From positions 8,420,501 through 8,484,500 of the forward strand of contig NC_056039.1 in NCBI RefSeq assembly GCF_004379255.2: a DNA stretch of 64,000 nucleotides. The letters run 5' to 3'. Each line of letters starts with the position of its first letter. Within the stretch, counting starts at the first letter, position 1. This DNA is from Salvia splendens (taxonomy: Eukaryota; Streptophyta; Magnoliopsida; Lamiales; Lamiaceae). This document shows positions 58,727 to 64,000 of the stretch, one piece after another. The notes beneath the pieces are model-generated. The model saw nothing but the letters and a program-made list of their open reading frames with translations, was not told the origin of the DNA and ran no database searches. Position numbers and translations under genes: made by a program.

Positions 58727-58942
58727 ATGGAATCAGCCACCCCAAAGAAGCGAACCGCTAGCCTTCCGCCGAGGAGAGGCCTGATCAAGGCTCAAATTTT
58801 TGAGAGCCTTGCCGGAAACCTCTCCTCCGCCGCCGCAAAAGCCCTCACCAAAATCAAACAGACCACTACCGCCTCCTCCACGTCATCCTCCCCGCCGCCG
58901 AGCGCCTACACCTCCGACGGCGGCTACTCCGACCAGGCCTGA
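58727..58942 (+). CDS. Small basic protein, 71 aa, RxGxIKAxI family
   Basis: Single-exon gene, MESATPKKRTASLPPRRGLI then KAQIFESLAGNLSSAAAKAL, a short basic linker, and a serine/proline tail ending SDGGYSDQA. I recognise the type as an uncharacterised small plant protein but know no function. The core RRGLIKAQIFESLAG is predicted helical and amphipathic, with no signal peptide and no membrane segment. The start was chosen because homology with the 50-aa gene at 62183 begins just after it; a leader frame from 58652 is also open. Codons are GC-rich in the coding part, unlike the surroundings, and a CT-rich leader precedes it. Both point to a real expressed gene. Confidence 0.75.
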   Translation: MESATPKKRTASLPPRRGLIKAQIFESLAGNLSSAAAKALTKIKQTTTASSTSSSPPPSAYTSDGGYSDQA

Positions 58943-60011
58943 CTGATCTCCGGTGAAATAGGCTTGTTTTTTCGCTGATTTTCACCGGATCGAGCTTAAA
59001 TGTAAGTAGTATATGTTAGTCTGTTTGCGTTTTGAGTTTGCGTCTGTGTTTAATTTTGTCAGTTTTCACAGATCTGGTGTTGTTGGAGATGAGATCAGAA
59101 GTCCTGTGCCTTTTAACCATGGCTTCTGACGATTAATACTCCGTGTGCGTGTGTGTGTTTATAGATAGGTTTAAAGTTGTGGTCCTCTTCCAGTATTGTT
59201 TCTCAAGTTTTAGATTGGAGATGGTATGTTGGCAATAAGAGGAACTTTTTTCTGTATAAACTCGAGTCCAGCAAGAACAGGAGAGGAAGAGGTGGGTTTG
59301 ATTGTTGCCGATTAGTTATTAGTCTAGTTTGATTGTTGTTTGTGTTTTTGAGCATATAATAAGCTCCTTCATGGGTTTTTCTTCATTTGGTTCTTTTCCC
59401 ATGTCGTATCTGTTGAACCAAATACTGGCTCTCGTTTCTTATAAACGGAGCCTTCTTTCAATACACATTTCGTCTTTCTCTTTCTAATTCTCTGTTTAAT
59501 TTTCTGTTTGCTTCGATCCGCTTTTTTTTTTCTTTCGAGTTTTACCTTTTTCTTTCCTTGCAGTAAGACAGTAAAATCCAAGGGAGATCCATCATTGTTT
59601 TGTTTGTACATTTGAATCCCATCTTATGTGATCAAGAAATTTCTTTATCTGGATAAGCAAAAACTTTTCTTTGACCAACACATATAGTACAATCATAATA
59701 AAAGGAAAAATGATAACTAGCTAAAAGGACATTCGATTACATCACTCAACTTGCTCAAAATAATATGATAATATTTGAGATGCGACTAAAAAGGTAAAAA
59801 TCAAACTACATGTATTTTATAATTGTGAATCCCAGTTGATGAGAAATTTCATGTGATGTTATAATATTTGATCACACAAGCTTGATATTAGGGAGCACCG
59901 GCGTGGGCGTGTCCCATTTCGGCCCACAGCGAAAAAGATTTAGCGCCGGAATAACATCTGGTAGTATTTGATTAATGAATCATACTTATGTTTCATTCTA
60001 CGAGATTCCAA
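58943..60011. other. 3' flank and intergenic sequence
   Basis: The 3' UTR of the 71-aa gene probably extends a few hundred bases; 58984-59300 looks like transcript-type sequence and may include a 3' UTR intron. Short remnant near 59890 (GAGCACCGGCGTGGGCG). No other gene seen. Confidence 0.4.
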
Positions 60012-60031
60012 TCTTGAATATTTAATTTAAT

Positions 60032-60606
60032 CATTCCAATATTATTTTGTAAGTATTTGTTAAGGGATTTTCCCTTAACGGTAGCCGGCGATACTACGCG
60101 GCGAAGTAGAGCAACTCCGGCGCGGGAGGAATTTTCGTCGGGCAGTCTCTTCCTAGGGTTAGTAACTTCAACAAGAAGATATTTGGGCAATAGATAATTC
60201 TTATTCATGTCATGAATGTGTGAATAAGCGCCCTATTTATAAGTCTATAGACCCTAGGGTTGGTTCGACTCTGGGAAAGAACCAACAAATAAAACCAGAA
60301 ACGGAACTTATAATTACTCTAGACTCTTTAAGCAAAATAAATAATAAAATACTAATATCCAAAAAGAAATAATAAAAACTAGCAAAAAGATAATAAAATA
60401 CTAGACTACTTAGAAACGTAGTCGCCAAGCCTATCGGGCGGCCGTGCACTCCTCTACGGGTTCGTGGTCGCGATGGACGGCTGGACCAGCGGCGAACCAC
60501 GATCATCTTCCGGCTGCTGCTCTTCCAGCGGCTGCTCTTCTGCCTCGTGCACTTCGGTCTCTTGGAGAACCGGCTGTTGTTGTATCGTATCAGTATTCTG
60601 CATCAG
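60032..60606 (-). mobile_element. Insertion flanked by a 20-bp direct repeat
   Basis: TCTTGAATATTTAATTTAAT occurs at 60012-60031 and 60607-60626, bracketing 575 bases of more GC-rich DNA. On the minus strand it reads like the end of a reading frame rich in Q, E and P, then a TATA-like GACTTATAAATAGGGC and a leader. The long duplication suggests target-primed retroposition; the retroelement type is not recognised. A solo piece of an LTR element is the alternative. Confidence 0.5.
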
Positions 60607-60626
60607 TCTTGAATATTTAATTTAAT

Positions 60627-62182
60627 AATTGCCGTTAAATAACTCCCACACAAATGGTAGCTAGTTATCTTTAAGATAACTAGATACTAGCATTACTTAT
60701 GAGTTATGATGTTGGCTTATTTATTGTTAATGATGTATTTCAACTATGTTTGATGTATAAAAATTAAACAGCTGCAAAATGCAAATAACGCAGAACACAC
60801 GATGATAGAATTAATATAATAGTAATACAGAGATAGATTCAATAAAACCTAAATCATATGGTTAAAATCTAAGTCATATTACAAGTACTATATCTGATCA
60901 ACGAGCATTGTACTCCTACTTACGTAAGTAATTATGTCACAATAGCAAGAAAAATAAGAAAAGAAATAGAAATCCATTAATGGCTGCTCAAATAGAGGGT
61001 TATTGTTGTCACGGCTCTGGAAGAAAAACTAAAATAAAATAAAACAAAAAATACATCAAACATACATTGAATGAAGCCATTTAAGTAGTAAATGGCATTG
61101 ACTTTTTGGTATTTTTATTAATGCAACAAATTCCTTCCTCTTGGCTTCAGAAGGAATAAATAAATTAATTAATTTTCTATTAGCACGAGCTGATATATCT
61201 CAGACGGATTAGTTACTCGGTTTGCATGATTATATTTATTATTATTATTATTATTATGATTATGATTATGATTATGATTATCAAATTCGTATTAGAAAAG
61301 ATAAATTTTATGACAAAAAATAAACTTCCATTCAAATTAGCTTTAAATCGGAAGCCAATGTGCAATTACAGTTGATTTCATCAGCCAACCAACCGCGTAC
61401 GATTCGTGTGAAAATGGATCATATATATCTCCCCAATATAAACTTTAGAAAATTGTACTCGTAATAAATTTTCACCACTTTAGGTTATATAATAAAATAT
61501 TGAAATATTAAATGAAAACGTAAAATATATGGCCGAACTAGTTAAAATAAGATTGTACTACTATTACGGTAATTATTTAGAAAAAGTAAATATATGTAAA
61601 TTGAATTATTAAACATCGCATAATTACATTATGCACCCTTAAAATCAATAGTTGCAGGCAAAAATCATACTACTGATTTTGAAGAATTTCAAAATGTATA
61701 AATTAGTGTTTACGTTATTCTAATTAAAGAATATAAGTAGATAAAAATAATAAAATAAAAACTAAAATACATCAAATGCATAAAGATGCACACTTTTATA
61801 AATAATAGTAGTAAGACGTACGGATTAATTTGGAACAGGGGAAGTAAATTAATTCCAACTAGTTATATCTCCAATTTGAGAGGCATTACACGAACCTTCT
61901 CATCTGTTTCATTTTTATTTATTTTCATTTTGCGCATCACTTATTTTTTTCTAATAACAAATAACCCATAGTTACATTGTCGTGAACTTCTACTGCTATA
62001 AATTACCCTCAGTACCACCTCATGCAGAGTAGAGAAAGGTAGCACCTCACACCCTTCTCTCTCTCTCTCACTTCACACACATCCTAGCAAGCAGGGCATT
62101 TTCCGACCTAATTGCAGTGTTTAAGAGTTGAGAAATTGATTCCGACCTAATTGCAGTGTTGTTTGTTTCCGCAGAGTAGACG
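60627..62182. other. Intergenic region and promoter of the 50-aa gene
   Basis: Microsatellite (ATT)n(GATTAT)n at about 61226-61283. TATAAATT at 61997-62004 is a likely TATA box. A six-codon upstream frame (ATG at 62022) and a CT-rich leader follow. TTCCGACCTAATTGCAGTGTT is duplicated at 62101 and 62140 in the leader. Confidence 0.5.
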
Positions 62183-62335
62183 ATGATGACGACGACCTTC
62201 GAGAGGCTGCCGCGGAAGAGAGGCGCGATCAAAGCTAAGATCATGCAGGAATGGGGCGGTGCGATGAGCTCGGTAGCCGCTGACGTGGTCGGCGGCGTTG
62301 CGGCGTTTTTCAAGAAGCTCCACTCCACAGAGTGA
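62183..62335 (+). CDS. Small basic protein, 50 aa, RxGxIKAxI family
   Basis: Single-exon gene too short for most ORF filters: MMTTTFERLPRKRGAIKAKI, then MQEWGGAMSSVAADVVGGV and AAFFKKLHSTE. Alignment with the 71-aa protein 3.4 kb upstream: LPRKRGAIKAKI against LPPRRGLIKAQI, then G-x-x-SS-x-A-A in both, on the same strand. It lacks the serine/proline tail. Two adjacent ATGs; the first is taken. GC-rich codons, a TATA box about 180 bases upstream and a CT-rich leader support expression. It may form one amphipathic helix. Function unknown. Confidence 0.72.
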   Translation: MMTTTFERLPRKRGAIKAKIMQEWGGAMSSVAADVVGGVAAFFKKLHSTE

Positions 62336-62685
62336 CTCCAGCATAAAGATTAAATAAACAGTGTTGTGTTTGTAATTTGTGTGTATGATCAAGACATGAC
62401 TCCACGCTTTCACTTTCTCGTCTCTCCGTTTGTCTTTCTTCAATTCACGAATTTTCGGTGTGGAATATACGCAGATTATTTATTAATCATTTCAATATAA
62501 GGAGCCATTTTCTAGACTGGATTTATTTGGAAAAGGCTAATCCTCTATTTTGTAGCTTGGATAAATGCAACCTAACGCCCAAAGACCCCGAATTAGGTCG
62601 TTCGTGACCAGGCGGTAGTGGCGACGGACACCAGCGAATTTGTCAAATCCGGCTGTGACGGAGACCCCTTACTTTACTCCCCTCC
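62336..62685. other. 3' flank and a short GC-rich stretch
   Basis: The 3' UTR of the 50-aa gene lies at the left. 62575-62665 is GC-rich and may be a coding remnant of a copia insert (VVATDTSEFVKSGCDGDP in one frame), but I could not assign it. Confidence 0.35.
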
Positions 62686-62950
62686 TGTCAAAGCATATTA
62701 GAAGATACACCTTCCAAGAAGAGAAGATTGCAAGATAAATCCAAATCCCTTGATTGATACACAATTGATTACAGCACTAATTGTATTTCCATAGTTAGAC
62801 ATAATTCATGCCTATATTACAAAGGCTGTAAATCATTCTGTAATAATTTGAAACATATCAAATAAACATATCAATCTTCTTCTTTCAATTCTCTTTCGCC
62901 ATTATGCACGACCATAGGAATTCTACCTCTCTCGATCACCATCGTTATCA
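62686..62950 (+). mobile_element. Copia-type LTR, 265 bp
   Basis: Begins TGTCAAAGCATATTAG, ends GTTATCA, directly followed by the primer site TGGTATCAGAGC. Its sequence differs from the TRIM LTRs at 56685 and 63168. The left boundary is approximate. Confidence 0.6.
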
Positions 62951-63309
62951 TGGTATCAGAGCGGGTCACCGATTGTGGGCTAAAATTGACTGACCCAGCA
63001 GTATAACTGGGCTGAAACCGAAAAAATGACTGACCCAGCAGTATAACTGGGCTTAAAATTTGGGTCAGTGGTCCAACCGATCGGAAAAAAAAATTGGGCC
63101 GATTGTCCAATCGATCATAAAAAAGTCCAACCCCTCCAAGATTCACCTTGAAGGGTTTGAGGGAGGGTGTTGGCAATTGAAACATAAAATGAACATAAAA
63201 AAATATCCCACATCGGTGTACACAAAGAGCTTAATCCACTATATAAGTCTCATGGGCCTCTCCTCCTATGACCAATTGGTTTTAGGATGGAACCCACGGA
63301 TTTCTATCA
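62951..63309 (+). mobile_element. TRIM interior and 3' LTR joined to a foreign LTR
   Basis: Primer site 62951-62962, then the TRIM interior seen at 56838 (CTGACCCAGCAGTATAACTGG, here tandemly repeated). A polypurine GAGGGAGGG ends at 63167 and the LTR TGTTGGCAATTG ... TTTCTATCA spans 63168-63309. The expected matching 5' LTR is replaced by the unrelated one at 62686-62950. The next 60 bases (63310-63370) are shuffled pieces of the same LTR. Confidence 0.7.
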
Positions 63310-63351
63310 TGGAACCCTCCTATGACCAATTGGTTTTAGGCCACTATATAA

Positions 63352-64000
63352 GTCTCATGCGCCTCTACCTCCACATCAGGCCCAAAAGACCCTCATTGGA
63401 TTTTTGACTGTGGGGCGACAGACACAATTTCCTATGAAGCCTCTGATTTCTTATCCATATCCTGTTCCAAAAAAACCTATGTCCAAACCGCAAGTGGGGA
63501 CCTAGCACAAATTCAAGGGGCAGGCACAATCAATATATCGCCCACTTTATGCCTTTCGAATTGTCTTTATGTTCCATCCATGTCACATAAGCTCCTGTCT
63601 ATTAGTCACGTCACTAAGGAGCTTAATTGTAAACTACTAATGCAACCCCAATTTTGCATGTTGCAGGATATCAAGACGGGGACGATAGTTGGGCGTGGCA
63701 CTGAGCGACACGGACTGTACTATGTGGACGAGATAGCCCAACAGAGTACTGCTATGATGCTCACTCACGGACCGACCGAAAGGCAGGCTTGGTTGTGGCA
63801 CCGTCGGTTAGGACACCCATCTATGGGATATGTTCGTCTTCTTTTTCCACATTTAGTTACTTCTATGAAATCTTTCCAATGTGAAACTTGTGTGTTAGCT
63901 AAAAACCATAGACATTCCTTCAAGTTGAACAATACTCGAATGAAATCCCCTTTTGCTTTAATACATTCTGATGTGTGGGGTCCGGCTCCTACTACTGGGG
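63352..64000 (+). CDS. Ty1/copia pol fragment: protease and integrase start (runs off the window)
   Basis: Frame open from 63352, after an in-frame TAA, to the window end; homology from about 63382. Protease site WIFDCGATDT, where copia proteases have D-S/T-G: the catalytic triad's second residue is cysteine here (TGT for AGT). Then CLYVPSMSHKLLSI, the pre-integrase finger WHRRLGHPSMG with CETC (H-x4-H...C-x2-C), and the first integrase block LIHSDVWGPAPTTG. No gag or start codon precedes it; upstream is scrambled LTR. The frame has no stop in 216 codons. It is either a truncated copy or one whose 5' part was rearranged. What lies past 64000 decides. Confidence 0.8.

Overview
The window is nuclear DNA from a flowering plant. 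Evidence: genes split by short AT-rich introns with GT..AG borders, plant-only families (a miR172-targeted AP2 factor, an NPF transporter, MPK3), and dense plant repeats (PIF/Harbinger, Stowaway, Mutator-like, hAT, TRIM, Ty3/gypsy of the Tat type, Ty1/copia). It looks like a eudicot, probably an asterid. A mint-family (Lamiales) origin is only a guess.

Host genes. Four multi-exon genes can be assembled exon by exon with consistent phase: an NPF (NRT1/PTR) transporter (624-2558, minus, 4 exons, 537 aa), MAP kinase MPK3 (3426-5445, minus, 6 exons, 373 aa), a NOT4-type RING/RRM/CCCH E3 ligase (17805-24358, plus, 12 coding exons, 997 aa) and a miR172-targeted AP2 factor of SNZ/SMZ type (25820-27965, minus, 9 exons, 336 aa). 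Two single-exon small-protein genes, 71 aa (58727-58942) and 50 aa (62183-62335), share an R-x-G-x-I-K-A-x-I core and look like local paralogues.

Mobile DNA. From about 6.2 to 17 kb, 29.3 to 32.7 kb and 50.8 to 52.8 kb lie PIF/Harbinger elements with TAA/TTA target duplications. Each carries one gene or its remnant: either the Myb/NAM-like ORF1 (four copies) or the DDE transposase (one nearly whole copy, one stub). An ORF1 element and a transposase-stub element sit head to tail at 14376-16964, share near-identical ends and abut through a single TAA. A complete 11.1 kb Tat-type Ty3/gypsy element (36971-48083, minus) has two 718-bp LTRs with no difference seen and a 5-bp target duplication. Its gag-pro and pol are separated by one in-frame TAG in a tobamovirus-like leaky context, and spliced genes run antisense to gag-pol. 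A 482-bp TRIM lies 40 bp beyond it. The last 10 kb holds small fold-back elements, TRIM and copia fragments, and a copia protease/integrase frame that leaves the window.

Layout. NPF and MPK3 are tandem on the minus strand. NOT4 and the AP2 gene converge. The NOT4 promoter starts directly beside the Harbinger pair. The stretches 32.7-36.9, 48.6-50.8 and 52.8-58.5 kb have no host gene I can support. The host genes show no operon-like or pathway link; the likely functional interplay is among the transposon parts, where transposase and ORF1 protein would have to act in trans.
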